Positions 1-11,725 of a DNA stretch of 64,000 nt are shown here, in pieces. Numbering within the stretch: position 1 is the first letter of the stretch; every line of letters begins with the position of its first letter. Under the pieces are notes generated by a model, which worked only from the letters and a program-made list of their open reading frames with translations, searched no databases and was not told where the DNA came from. Source of the DNA: Earliella scabrosa (taxonomy: Eukaryota; Basidiomycota; Agaricomycetes; Polyporales; Polyporaceae). The DNA is taken from NCBI GenBank assembly GCA_022605405.1, contig JABYQQ010000022.1:310001-374000 (forward strand). The letters run 5' to 3'. Made by a program: the position numbers and the translations under genes.

Positions 1-2356
1 GTCAGAGAGGGTGAGAGGCTGCTTCGGACTGGTGGCGTCCTTGGGGACCGCGGTGTCGATGGTGTCGTCCATTGGCACACTCCCGTCAGGGTCGTCCAGC
101 GTTATTGACGTGAGCTCAATCTCGTCTATACCCGGGAGAGCAGGCGTGCGGAGCGTGGCGTGCAAATTGCCGGAAGAGGGGGACTGCATGCCTTCAAGGC
201 CGAGTCCTGCGCTGCCAAAGCCAAAGCCGGGACCATAGTCGACTGATTGCTGTGGTTGGTGGGTCCGCGCGCCGAAAATGAGATCACCGGCATAGTTAGA
301 GTGGTGAGTGAACCCTCTGAAGCTGCTGGGCGCAAACATTTCGGGGTCGGAGAATGTCGAGTGCGTGTCGCCCACGCCGACCTCTGAAGCAAAGTCATGT
401 GCGAAGGACGTGGGGAATAAGTCATATCTGTCGAGCACGCCGTGGTTGAGATGTGCGAATGAGAAGGGTGACGAGGGCGCAGGCGAGAAGCCACCATAGT
501 ATGAGGAGGAACTGCTCGACGACGGCTCGAGTCTGGGATTGGCTGATAGCCAGTCCTGCGGACCCCACGCGGACTTGCCGATCATGGGCCCAGACTCATT
601 CCGCCGATGGAATGGGGAGTTGTTGAAGTAGTCAGTGGCGGAGAGGTGGGAAGATGTTGGAGACGCGGCGTTGGTGGCTGTCGACCACGCGCTCGAGTGG
701 ACGGGGGTGTCGACGCCAGAAGACCAGTTCTGGGATTGCGATGAGTCGGTCATCTCTGACAGAGACGAGCTGGGGATGTAGTCGGGGATGGTGAGCGTGT
801 CGGTCAGCGAGTCCAGGGTTTGCATCTCGATCTCCTTCACCTCCGGGCTCATCATCTCCTCGTTCTGGGGAGTCGATGCAAGAGCCTCCTTGAGGTACGC
901 CGCAGGACTCTCTTCATCGTCCGAGCTCTCCTCGTCCTCGGAAACGTTCGCGCTCTCTGGCACGCTCTTGGTTCCGCCTCGGAACATACCCTGGTCAGTA
1001 TGTCGCCGCTTGCGACGCACGGGCCCCGTTGAGCTCGACGCGAGCGAGTCATCTGTGGCGGCACGCATAGGCTGCGTCAGCAGATCCTTCTTCTTCTTGG
1101 TCGTGTTGCGGGGCTTGTATCCAGCGGCCTGATACAGGTCGGGGAATGCATTGCGGAAACGGTCGCGCAGATCTGTTGATCTCCGGTTCTGCGCTTGAAA
1201 GATCGGGTCCTTAACGATCGTCGCCCAGACAGTGCCGTGCTTGTCGTAACCCGCCTTCAGCGCGCGGTCCTCCTCCTCGGTGAACGGCCGCCGCTTCTTG
1301 CTGCGTGTCTTCTCGAATATTGATGTACCGTCTGGTAGCGCGGACCGCACCTTGGACGACAGGTGTGTCTTTGCGTTCGGGTAGTGTTGTCTGTACGCAT
1401 CGGGGTAGTACGTGCGGAACCTGTGGCGCAGCATCAGCATGAGTCCCCGTTTCATACGTCATAGGACAATCGAAAAGGACCCCTCAGGGTGCTCTCAAGT
1501 GCGCCGTAGATCATTGCCTGAGCAAATGTAGCGATGCCCGTGTCCAACCAGGTCCTCACTTGAGAACGAGTGTTCACAAGGAAGACTAGCTCGCAGAGAC
1601 GGGCACCTTGACAGGTTGTCACACAAGCTCCGTCCCACAATGCTCCCCTTTGGCCACGCATGCCTTGCGACAGCGGAGCATCGGTGGCTCAGTGGTGACC
1701 ACAGGATGCTCAGTGGGACTCGGAGCCGCAGCTCAGGCTTGTGACGGATAGAGAGTGCGCCGAGGGGCCACAGACGAGCAACCGATGGGTAGAGATACAC
1801 ACCGGTCCTTCAGATCTACTGGTGACCGTCCATCAAACTTGAACTCGGGGTCGTTGAGGATGGACTTCCAGTTCCCGACCCCCCACTGCGCGCAGGCGGG
1901 GATGGGTTGAGCAACACCATCGGCAGCGACAGAACGACGAGCACGCACCTTGTTGCACCCCGCGACGAGCATCTGCGTCTCCTCCATCGTCCACTTCTTC
2001 CGCGGTTTCTTCTCCGGCTTGTCCGAGAGCGGGAGCGTCGAGAGCTGGGCGCCCTGGGTACTCGACCCGGGCTGGCCGTCGGTCATGGACGACATGGAGT
2101 CCTGTGCGATCTTGCGCATCTTGCCCTTCTTCTCTGAGCCGTCCTCGTCGTCTTCGGCGTCGCCAGAGTGCACGCCAAGCCCGGTGTCATCGCGGAAGCT
2201 CCAGGCAGGGAAGATGCGGGGCGAGGACGGGAGGGCGAGCGAGACCCGGCGCTGCTTCGCTGCCGCCTGCGATGACGGCGAGGGCGGGAAGGGCGCGGTG
2301 AACGAGAATGTCGACGTGAACGGCGGTGAGGATGTGGAGGGTATGCTGCTGCTCAT
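1..2356 (-). CDS. Double Myb/SANT telobox protein, TAY1/TEB1-like (partial, C-terminus beyond window)
   Basis: A probable sequence-specific DNA-binding protein of the nucleus. The start ATG is at 2356. Exons are 2356..1949, 1885..1803 and 1420 to the left edge, which stays open, giving about 637 residues in view. The first intron is 63 nt and in frame, so a naive ORF keeps about 21 spurious residues inside Myb 1; removing it gives a clean GCNK-WGVGNW junction. Myb 1 (residues about 119-165) ends in VDLKDRFR and Myb 2 (about 205-255) ends in TDLRDRFRN; both are telobox-type third helices. A basic and acidic N-terminus precedes them, and a long Ser-rich tail follows. Two adjacent telobox Mybs is the layout known for Yarrowia Tay1 and S. 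pombe Teb1, which bind TTAGGG-like DNA; the target here is inferred. The 382-bp intron between the Mybs is long for this genome. Confidence 0.78.
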
Positions 2357-2711
2357 GGTGGTGGTCGAAGATGGTCGAGGAGCGAGCAGTTAAGAGGCGG
2401 ATGGATATTCAGGTGGTTTCCGCTGGCTCCTGGAGCAGAAACTGTGGCCGTCGCAGCTGGCTATGATGTCGAGAGATAGAAATGAAAAGGAGCACGCCGA
2501 GCAGAGCACACGAGGGGGTTCCTGTGATATGTGGAACGTGGTGATGGGCATGCGCACACCGCGAGGTGGTCGTCGCGGACAAAGCCTAGCTCGCCTAGTA
2601 CGCTGTGCTCCTTGCCGCGACTTTTCCCGCACCCAATGTGAGACCCGTTGGCCACAGCGAACCAGCTACATTAGGGTCTATGCTATTGTACACGAGATTG
2701 CGACTACGACT
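2357..2711. other. Gap between RPN9 stop and Myb-gene start
   Basis: Both neighbours are on the minus strand, so these 355 bp hold the RPN9 3' end and the promoter and 5' leader of the Myb gene. I see no coding pattern or repeat. Confidence 0.5.
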
Positions 2712-4444
2712 TCAGCTGTTTACGAGAACCTCGGGAGCAATACGCTCTTCGACTTGGTGCAGCTTCGCGCCCCAAGCGGCGAGTCTCTGTGCAAGCTGGC
2801 CAATTTGTTCCCTAGAAAGCACGCGCGGTTGCACCCATGTAATTTGAGCCTTCTGGTCCACCTGGTCCAGTGATCCCTTGATCAACTTGAGGCTGCAAGC
2901 GAGAGGGGTTCAGTATGCCGATTCCATGTCGAAGCTGCATTAGCGCCCATACCTGAGTGCCTTCATGACAAGATGCTCGACTTCGTCAAGTGGTAAGCGG
3001 GTCTCCTCGGCAATCGTTTGGAATGACATGGTCCTGTCGTACGCCCCTCGCTTGAACACCGACTCGATGAGTGCCATGAGACAGATCTTCTGCCGGAGGA
3101 ACGGGTAGTTTTCTTGCAGGATCGGCTGCTCGACGATGCGAGTGCGAACAGACAGTCGAGCGCAAGTCACAAGTCAGTAACACTCATGAATGTTTGCCCA
3201 ATGCTGACGTACCTCTTTCGGAAACAGAGGAGCGAGAGCTTCGAATTTGCCGATATTACCTTCGTTGAATGTGAACAGCAGCTTCTTAATCCACTCGTGG
3301 GGAGTGTTGTCGAGCGCGTCGAGGATGGGATGCATGAGCTGTGGTCGCGGACATCGCAGCACATATCAGTCAAGGACGTCCAGATGGGGAAGGAACGATC
3401 GGCGCACCAGTTCCCCGAAGTTGTAGATCGTGTCGCCAAGGAAGGCGGCAATTCCCAGGTCGTGCGCGCGAAGTACACGTTCCTCAGGCGTCAGGTCCTT
3501 CGCAGGGTCGATGCATGCGAGGTAGAGGAGTGAGTTCTTGTAGTATGGCGCGTACTCTGCTTTCGACTACAAACGCAGCAAGGCACGCATTAACGACCTT
3601 GACGTGGGAGGGGCATATGCCAGGTGTTGCGAGCTCTCACCTTGTAATAGTCCGCCGCCACACCATAGTAGGCCGCATTCACGGACGGGTCAACTCCAGA
3701 TAGCTCATCAAGGACCTTCCATGCCGCGTCGATGTCATTCTTCGTGCCCTCGTGATCACCATATAGGAGTTTCGCGTGGGCGAGAGTGGCAAGGAGGAGG
3801 ACGTGCGCCTCAGGCGACTTTGCGGTATCGACTCGTTCGAGCAAGTCGGTGAGGAACTGAAGATGAGTTACAGGATCTGCGGGAAAAGCGTGAGTATGTG
3901 CGCAAGAATGCTCTAGAGCTTGATGCGTTATCACATTATGTGTTTAGAACACCACGAAGAAGCTCCTGACTGACGATGAGAGAGCAACTCTCGCTTCACA
4001 GACACGGTCGGGGCACCAGCAACAATCCCGCACAAGAGTCCCCATCCAGGAGCCGAGAGTACAGCCAAGTGCAGAGGAATACTCACTGTCAATCTCTTTC
4101 GACACCTTGACACCCATCTCCACCACTCTCAGCTGGTTCAATTTCGACTCGAAGTCCCGTACAAACTTGTTGAAGACATCGACGCGATATGGCCGTGTGA
4201 GCGGGTAGTCGAAGAACTCGAACAGTTTGTTCGTCAATTGATGCCATAGTCTACCGCATGGAACGTTAAGCACATGTGGCACCCATAGATAGATTCAAGA
4301 CACGCACTTACGGCTATACAGAGAGCGGAAAGATTCGAAGAACACGTGCAGCTCTTGTGGTGTCTCCGAGATGGCGAGGGTCAGAAACTCGTCGATGTCG
4401 ATTTTCGGAGCTTTGCCTTTGTCAACAGCCATAGATGTTGCCAT
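2712..4444 (-). CDS. RPN9: 26S proteasome regulatory subunit RPN9 (PSMD13), PCI domain
   Basis: A non-ATPase subunit of the 19S regulatory particle lid, needed for lid assembly and degradation of ubiquitinated proteins. The start ATG at 4444 opens a sequence beginning MATSMAVDKGKAP, followed by IDEFLTLA. Exons 4444..4308 and 4250..4087 are joined by a GTGCGT donor and read RSLYSRKLWHQLTNKLFEF across the junction. Exon 3 starts at 3876 and carries the TPR-like helices (LLERVDTAKSPEAH, AAWKVLDELSG, YYGVAADYYK). Further exons give EWIKKLLFTFNEGNIGKFE and the PCI module with its winged helix (SFQTIAEETRLPLDEVEHL). The last exon ends at the TGA at 2712-2714 after EERIAPEVLVNS. The conserved blocks run along the whole protein in the expected order, so identification is secure; the inner exon limits near 3000-3600 are less exact. 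Confidence 0.93.
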
Positions 4445-5974
4445 GATGGTGGTACAGAACAGCGAAGAAAGGCAGAAGGGAACGATACCAGGTGGGCCGA
4501 AGGTGGGTTACGCGTCCTTGGGCGCTTCATGCCCAGAACGCGTAGGCGTTATTTGCTCCTGTTTGGCAACGGCCTCTGATCCTAACATGTGCAAATAGAC
4601 TTTGACTTACCCCTTGAGGCTCTGCACTTGCTCGTCCGACTGCGTGTCAGCAACCGCCGTGGCCAGGCGCCTTCCTCACTAATAAGCCTTTATCCTGAGC
4701 TGATGCGTCAATAACTATAGCTGTTCCTCACTCACACCTCTTTCAAAATTGGCATAGATGTGCCTTCAACAGACAGGAACACCTGGCAGAATCAGTGATG
4801 GCGGCGGCGGCGCGTGCATTGACACGGTGGCCCCAGTACACCAGCCATGTCAATGTTCAGTCACAAACATCTGAATGTGAGGCGCTCATTTCCTACTCAC
4901 ACTTTCTCCAGGATATCTTGATGCTTTCAGAACCATATCCCACATAACTTAACGGACCGTCGGCGAGTGGGTCTGCAACCTCGTGCAGCTCGCAGTCGCA
5001 AGGAGTCATGATGGGCATGGTACGCGCCAACGATCCACAACTCACACGACCTAGCGTCAGGTATTCACGGGATCCGACTCCCGCAACCTCGGCTCGGAGA
5101 AGTACGCTCGCCCTGATTTGTTCAATTTCACCGGGTCCGATTGGCCTTCTCGAGACGACTTCTCTGCTAACCGTGGTCCCTGTGGCAGATGAGGTACGAG
5201 ACTCCAACATTCAATGACCACGGGACCGCTCATATCGTGCCAAAGTCGCCCTATTGGTGGCTCGGGTACTAATTTGCGGCAGCATCCCTCAGAAATTTGC
5301 GTTGACGTCTTTCGTCGGCCATCCCGTCTCGGACGCAGCAATTCCATAAGGTCCAGGCGGTAACATGAGGCTACCTTGTGATCTCCACCCCATCGGACCT
5401 TCACAAGCCAGACGTACGGCAATCCTCCGCCACCTCAATCTTCGCGTCAGACAAAGTGAGATCGTTCCGCATCTCGCCCCATCGGTCTGGCCACGTTCAC
5501 CGCGGTTTCGATCCGTCTCCACGATCGAGGCATCGTTCAGGACCGTCGGGTGCGCTGAGGCTGTGCTCGACTGTGTAAGGTAAGCCGATTGTCACGGAGG
5601 TATGGTTAGCGCCGACCGTGTTCCCCTCACGGCACACAATTTGCTGCGAGGTATGGGCTCGGTACGTTTCAAGTACTCATGCGCCTCACCACCCTCCGAC
5701 CCGCGCCCGGGGCGCTATCAATAGCGCTAGGATCTCTCCCTGGGGCGGCATTGATTATCGCTTCTCGCGGAGGGCCGAATAGAAATCTTGCAGTTGTCGC
5801 GTGTCGCGGAGCACCCTTCCGTGCGTAGCCATCGACCGTCATGTCCGGACAAAGGAAAGCATTCAAATACCCCCCGTCCAGCCAGACCTAACTCCCTGTC
5901 GAGAACACCCTAGACATCTCCCTTGACGTCTCATATTCGGGCCTCGTCTGCCACTCCCTCTTGTACATCCACCC
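4445..5974. other. Intergenic region upstream of RPN9, with possible small minus-strand exons
   Basis: No recognisable gene. On the minus strand between about 4905 and 4527 there are several well-formed donor/acceptor pairs around tiny in-frame exons (a piece reading VFLSVEGTSMPILKE, a 15-nt piece, then SDEQVQSLKG). This could be a small unknown gene or a spliced leader of RPN9. Between 5200 and 5974 I see only the promoter side of the transporter gene. Confidence 0.35.
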
Positions 5975-7622
5975 ATGACTCCTCGCCTCTCTTCGTTGGA
6001 CCCCCGGGATTACGGCTCCATCTCCAAGAAGGACGCTTCTCATGCAGAGGATGCATCTACGGAATTCTTTGACGACTTCACCGACGGCGGCCTAGCAGCG
6101 TGGCTTACCGTCTTCGGAGCGTTCCTATCCCTGTTCTGTTCCTTTGGACAGATGAATGCGTTCGGGACATTCCAGTCGTGGTACACAACACACCAACTGC
6201 ACCACCTCCATCCATCAACAGTCTCCTGGATTGGTTCCGTGCAGCTATGGGTGTTTTTCTTTTCCGTGAGTCTGTCATGCATTCCCCATGCGTGAGCCAC
6301 TCCGCTTACACCTGTACGTTTCAAGGGTGGATTTATTGGCCGCGTCTTCGACGTGTACGGACCACGAGTCATCATGGCGCTCGGAACCGCGATCTACTTT
6401 GTTAGCATTGGGTTGACCAGTATGGCCGGCGGATATTACGACTACCTGCTCGCGCAAGGCATCATGTCCGGACTCGGTGTGGGCATGCTGTAAGTGGCGC
6501 TCATGCGGCTGTGTGGTCTGCGCCCTCCATTTGCGCTGTACTGAACTGCCGGCACACAGGTTCTACCCGCCGCTAGCATCGATATCAACTCATTTCAACA
6601 AGTACCGGGCGACGGCTCTTGGTATGGCAATGGTTGGCTCAGGCGTAGGTGCGTGCGGCGACGTATTCTCAGCGACTACAGCTAGCTCATGTCATCTGGC
6701 AGGCGGAACGGTGTACCCGATCCTGTTGCAATATCTGTTCGTCAATGTCGGGTTTGCGTGGGGCGTTCGCATCTCAGCTACCATTTGCCTGGTTCTCTGC
6801 GCTAGCGCAACCGCCATGGTGTCAAGCCGGATCAGGCCCCGAAAGACCACCACAGAAACTTCCTGGGTTGATCTACGCGCCCTCCGAGACCCTCCGTTCG
6901 CGCTGCTGGTGGTGGGAAGCTGCTTCGTGTCATTAGGTGTGTATGTCATTCCGTACTTGCGACGCTCCGATCGGACCGCGCCTTCCAAGCCTTCTCAATT
7001 TCTATTTCTCATGACCCGCTGTCGCCACAGGCCTCTTCACTCCCTTCTGCTACGTCGTATCCTACGCCGCCGATCAGGGCATCCCAGCAAACACGGCGTT
7101 CTACGTCCTCGCGGTACTTAACGCGGGCAGCGTGCTCGGGCGGATCGCACCATCGCACTTCGCCGACACGTTCGGACGTTTCGCCCTGCTCGTTCCCTGT
7201 GCGTTCCTCGCGGGGCTGTCCACCCTCCTTCTGTGGTCCACGGCGCACTCGCTCGTGCCACTCCTCGCGTATGCATCGCTGTACGGGCTGTTTTCCGGCG
7301 CGTTCAACGCGCTCATCGTGCCCTGCATCGCCCAGATCTCGGACATCAGGGAGATCGGAGTACGAATCGGCCTGCTGTACAGCATCATCTCATTTCCGTG
7401 AGTCTTCAATCTTCGCCACCCATCGTAACCTCATGCATGATCTGACTCCACAATGGCGTCAGGTCTCTGGTTGGGAACCCGGCTGCAGGCGCGCTGCTCC
7501 AAGTCACACATGGGTCGTACTCCGGTCTGATCTTCCTGAGTGGAAGCAGCGTTGTCGTCGGATCCTTCTTTATGATGCTCTCGAAGCTCAAGTTGAACTC
7601 GGACATCTTGGCACGAGTGTAA
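5975..7622 (+). CDS. MFS transporter, monocarboxylate-porter (MCT) type
   Basis: A probable 12-helix plasma-membrane carrier of about 434 residues. Six exons fit in phase: 5975..6265, 6326..6489, 6560..6648, 6703..6936, 7031..7397 and 7463..7622. After a short hydrophilic N-terminus the first helix follows DGGLAAWLTVFGAF, the signature opening of fungal MCT-like proteins, then SFGQMNAFGTFQSWY. The central helices include GFIGRVFDVYGPR (loop 2-3 signature) and GLGVGMLFYPPL. The second half contains LGRIAPSHFADTFGRF and IGVRIGLLYSIISFPSLVGNP. The family imports monocarboxylates, and fungal members also move other organic solutes such as riboflavin, so the substrate cannot be told. The short cytoplasmic loop and the C-terminus at LKLNSDILARV look complete. 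Confidence 0.9.
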
Positions 7623-8482
7623 GTTGCATAGAATACATCGGTAGGGGACTCTGGACAGTTCGATCAATGAACCGCATCCATCGTGTAACATTATTGTAAC
7701 ATATTCGTATTCATATCTGTATCATATTCTTCCCCTTCTGTATCTGATCTACAGCCAGAGTACTAGAACTCTGTTAACAGTCGTGTTCAAGTATCTCAAG
7801 CCCCACGATTCGCTGATCTAGACTGCAGCTTGAAGGAGCGCTGGTACCAATTGTCTTCCTTACATGACGGTGCGTGTTCCTATCGTGTTCCGTGATGCTG
7901 GCGCTGATGGAACGAAAGAGCTGTTGTGCGCTCTGAGGCATTGCACACTGAACTCCGAAGCACGCGACGCGCTGTCTCATTGCGTTAGATGCAAGTGAAG
8001 TCTCAACTTAGAACTAAGTCAGGATGGTGAAATCGCTCAGGATTTCCCGTCCATTCCGGTATAATCATCAACCAGGCTGACACTTAATCTACACAAACCA
8101 TCTGCTCGTGAGGCCAATTAAGTATCACTGCTAGGTGCGTGGGCGGATCACTAGCGAAAGGGCAGCAGGCACTGACCGGCGGTACGATGACTTCCCCAGT
8201 GTCATACAGTCGCATATACGTCGTTCCCGGGTATATAGGGTTCGGTACTCACAGAAAAAAATTGCCTGTACATTGTGCTCAGGTGGCGGGTGCTAGTAGA
8301 CCAGCTTTCGAGCATCGTTGTTCTTTCAACTTCTGAGTATGCTCCTTCCTTTACGAGCAACGATTCCCACGTCTACCTACGCTCTTCAAATGGTAGCAAA
8401 TGGTAGCTTCCAATACAGTCATGCGTCTCCTCGTCACTCTGACCTGACCATCTTCCTCCTCCGAGTCCAGGTTCGCAGCTTC
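7623..8482. other. Intergenic gap between transporter and BTB gene
   Basis: It holds the transporter 3' end and the BTB promoter. An in-frame upstream ATG at 8339 would lengthen the BTB protein by 48 residues of unfamiliar sequence. Nothing else recognised. Confidence 0.5.
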
Positions 8483-9607
8483 ATGGTCAGCCCCTCTGCC
8501 GACTCTGGACAAATGGTGAACACGCCAGCTTGTACGGACACTAGCAACTCTCAAGAAATCAACGGTAGAAGCGCCGACGATGCAGTGAAAGACTCCGAGT
8601 TCTGGTACGAAGATGGGAACGTCATCCTTATCGCTCACCATGTCCAGTTCCGCATCTACCAAGGCATTCTCGCCGAAATATCGCCTGTTTTCAAAGAAAT
8701 GTTCACTCTCCCCAGCCCCGCAGGATCTGCGACACAGTGTCTCGTTGTACCCCTGAGCGACGCCCCTGAAAGCATCCGACGGATCCTTCGCATCATCATG
8801 CCAAAGGGTGAGCGGAGGTAAGCACTCATACTGCGTGGAGAAGAACATCAGTCTGAGTCATGTTATAGCCCATATGAATCCGAACATCCATCATATGAGG
8901 ATATCGCGGCGTCCGTCCGTCTTGGTCACAAGTACCAGATACCCCGCCTTCTCGAGCACAGCATCGCATACCTCAAGCGCTACTACACGAATGACTTCGA
9001 CGTGTGGAACACCAGTAACGGGCAATGTCCTCCCCGTTTTCTCCGCCATCACGCTATCGGCGTTGTCAACCTTGCGCGGCTGACCGGATGTACCACACTC
9101 CTCCCCACGTCTCTACTCGTGTGCTGCACCCTGCCAGAGTCTGAGCTCCTATCCGGAATAGAGTGCCAGGACGGTTTACGGGAGCAACTATCCCCCGCGG
9201 ACGCGCAGCTCTGTTCCAACGCGAAAAGCAAACTCACAATCGCGCGGGTAGCCATCGGTCTTCGCGTCTTCAACCCGAGGGCATCGCGCAATTGCAGCTA
9301 CAGCTATGGCACCACCGGCCACTATGACCCTGACCGCGAACGTCTCTTTGATGTGCTGGACCGTTTCGCCGACACGCTCAAAGACCCACAGCACGAGGCT
9401 GAGGCGGCCGCGCTCTGCCGACCCGATCCATCCGCCTCGTTCGTTCCATTATTCGAGGAGTTGCTATCTTCTAGTAATAAGACCAGCTTGTGCCGCGATT
9501 GCGCTAAGATGATCAACATGCGAGATGTCGACGAGCGGCGGAAGGTGTGGAAGGACATACCCGCCTTACTCGGGATCACAGTGGAAGGCTGGGGAAGGCT
9601 GCAATGA
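8483..9607 (+). CDS. BTB/POZ domain protein of the expanded basidiomycete family
   Basis: About 357 residues from two exons, 8483..8817 and 8869..9607, joined with a GTAAGC donor. The N-terminal third is a BTB/POZ fold: it opens with DSEFWYEDGNVILIAHHVQF, then RIYQGILAEISPVFKEMFTL, and across the intron PYESEHPSYEDIAASVRLGHKYQIPRL, the usual end of the fold. The rest is helical, with two Cys pairs near the end (SLCRDCAKM and neighbours) and WKDIPALLGI before the stop. Agaricomycetes carry many such BTB proteins of unknown role; BTB mediates dimerisation and often cullin-3 adaptor function, but no substrate-binding domain is visible. The start is uncertain: ATG 8339 is also in frame, and 8483 was chosen because it lies closer to the conserved core. 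Confidence 0.82.
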
Positions 9608-10108
9608 CCCAGCGCGGGGTATGGTTGCCCAACCAACAACGTCGAGAGGTGAGTCTTCGGTCACTGTGTAGTGTTAAATCTGAGTCATATAAATCATATA
9701 CTTAGACATTGCTTATCATCCGCGTATGGTTGAAGGAGTATGTATCGGAATATCGGAATGGGTGACTGCGAGGCCCAGGTCTATGTAACGCTTGTAAAGT
9801 TTTGCCTCGGAGTCTCTAGCTATGAGGAGTGCTTACGGGAATGTGCCAGTGCTGGATTTGCCTACCACGAATCACGACTCAACATGAGTGGGTCAGACTC
9901 TATGTATGGCGAATCTTGGGCAAACCGTCTTTTGAGTCTCTGCTGGACTCATAAGTGGACCGGGCCGTCGGACCGAGCCACGTGCCTTCTGAGCAGCCAG
10001 CGACTATAGGAGCAGCGACTGTCTCCGAGTCCCCAGGGCCAGGCCTTACCCAATGCTCGTTGGCAGCTCGTGCTCAGCTCATTACACCTTGCGAGAGGCC
10101 TTTTCATG
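9608..10108. other. Intergenic gap upstream of HAP3
   Basis: Contains the promoter and leader of HAP3. An 89-codon open frame at 9740 has no family resemblance and is probably chance. Confidence 0.45.
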
Positions 10109-10705
10109 ATGGCTCACTTCTCCCCGACCACCATCGTACCGCAAACGATTGCGCCCGCGCCTGACGATGGCTCAGGCGTTACCCAGCATCTCGAGCCCAC
10201 CTCCGAGGTGCCAGAGCCAACACCCATCACGGCGCAAGAAGTCGGCGAGTATCGCGAGCAGGACCGTTTTCTGCCGGTATGCTTTCTCGACCGTATGCTT
10301 GAGCAAGGTTCAAAACGGCCCGGACACAGATTGCGAATGTCTCGCGCATCATGAAGGCGTCCGTACCCGAGTCGACGAAGATCTCGAAGGAGGCAAAGGA
10401 GTGCGTGCAGGAGTGTGTGTCCGAGTTCATCTCGTTCATCACCTCGGAGGCGGGAGAGCGGTGCTTGATGGAGAAGCGCAAGACGATCGGTGGTGAGGAC
10501 ATTCTGTATGCCATGGCCACGCTTGGATTCGAGAACTACGCGGAGGCCCTGAAGATTCATCTCGCAAGATTGAGGCAGGTGAGGGTCACCCTATGGAGGG
10601 CAGGTTAGTTCTTGCTGAATGGTCACACATTTCCGTTGTTCCCAGCACCAAGCTGCGCCAGGGACCGCGCGCAACGCAGCTGCAGGTGCTAGCACTGGCG
10701 AGTAA
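10109..10705 (+). CDS. HAP3: CCAAT-binding factor subunit HAP3 (NF-YB), histone-fold
   Basis: The NF-YB subunit of the heterotrimeric CCAAT-binding complex, which pairs with NF-YC through an H2B-like histone fold and regulates respiration, iron and redox genes in fungi. Exons 10109..10276, 10330..10578 and 10646..10705 give about 158 residues. The conserved core runs from [17 protein letters not shown] through [19 protein letters not shown] and [10 protein letters not shown] to [20 protein letters not shown] and [15 protein letters not shown], matching the family nearly residue by residue. The first intron falls in FLP/IAN. The N-terminus (about 50 residues) is Pro/Thr-rich, and the C-terminus after the core is only about 20 residues. 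ATG 10106 and 10109 are adjacent and equivalent. Identification is secure. Confidence 0.95.
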
Positions 10706-11725
10706 AAGGATGCGGACTGGGCCGATGAGTTCTGCGTGTAGGATGTTCTGCAGCCAAGCTTCTCGTGAGTGCTATAAATGACATACACATACGATGCTAG
10801 CCTGCAGCTCTGCCATAGCTGATTCTGCCCGGCGTGAGCCCGTTGATCGCTGTCAAGTCTGTCTCAAGAAAATAAAGATCCCGGGCAAGGTTTGCAAGGT
10901 GCGTCCTGCCAGCGTCGAGGGGAGACTCGGATGACGGGATCCACGATGCGAACGTGGAGGGGAAGTTCGGTCGCAACCGACCGGATGCGATGTTCGCTGC
11001 GTTGTGTGGGCTGGCACCAGAGATGTCTCCAACTCCTCTGCCTACATTGATACTCGCCAACACGCTCGAAACAGCTGTGACTAGGATAATCAATCACACA
11101 AGGAATGAGCTTCTTGCTGTTGGCGTGACGGAAGCCGCTTCGTCTTATTTACTACCCGTCCAGCGTGGAGTGATTACATGGTGGGTTCGACATGACTTGT
11201 CCTCCATGGCTTGAGTCGGTGCTCCCATTTTTGTTCATATCGTTTTGCGTGCTCCTTGTATCTTGTTCCTGGTACCTCGCCAGTTGTTGGATGATTGCGA
11301 AATGCGTTACTCCGTCTCAACACTGTTAGTCACGAACGGCTTGCAATCGGCCTAACACCGTTATTCGCAGGCTGGCGGTGAGTCGGACCGGAGCCACGTG
11401 GAGGCCGACTGTGCACAGCCCCTCCCTACAGGCTACCACCGCGTCGCAAACCACTGCATGTCAACGATACACTAATGTCACCTTGAGCCTATCAATCCAA
11501 AGGTGAGTACCTGCCACATGAATTATATCTTCATCAGTCTATTGACTCTAGTCTCCATCTAGCCCTGTATAGGCTCCCTACCGCTCCGAGTTGTACGCTA
11601 TAACTTGAAACAGCTCAAGGTTGGTGTAGTACTTCTTCAGCGATGCGATTCCGATGCTACCCGTGATACTTACGCCCTCTTATCATAGGACGAACTGTGT
11701 ACCTCTCAAGGCTCCGCTGTCTAAC
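10706..11725. other. Intergenic gap between HAP3 and first HET gene
   Basis: About 1 kb with no family-recognisable ORF on either strand. Potential splice signals near 11500 may belong to a spliced 5' leader of the HET gene. Confidence 0.4.
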
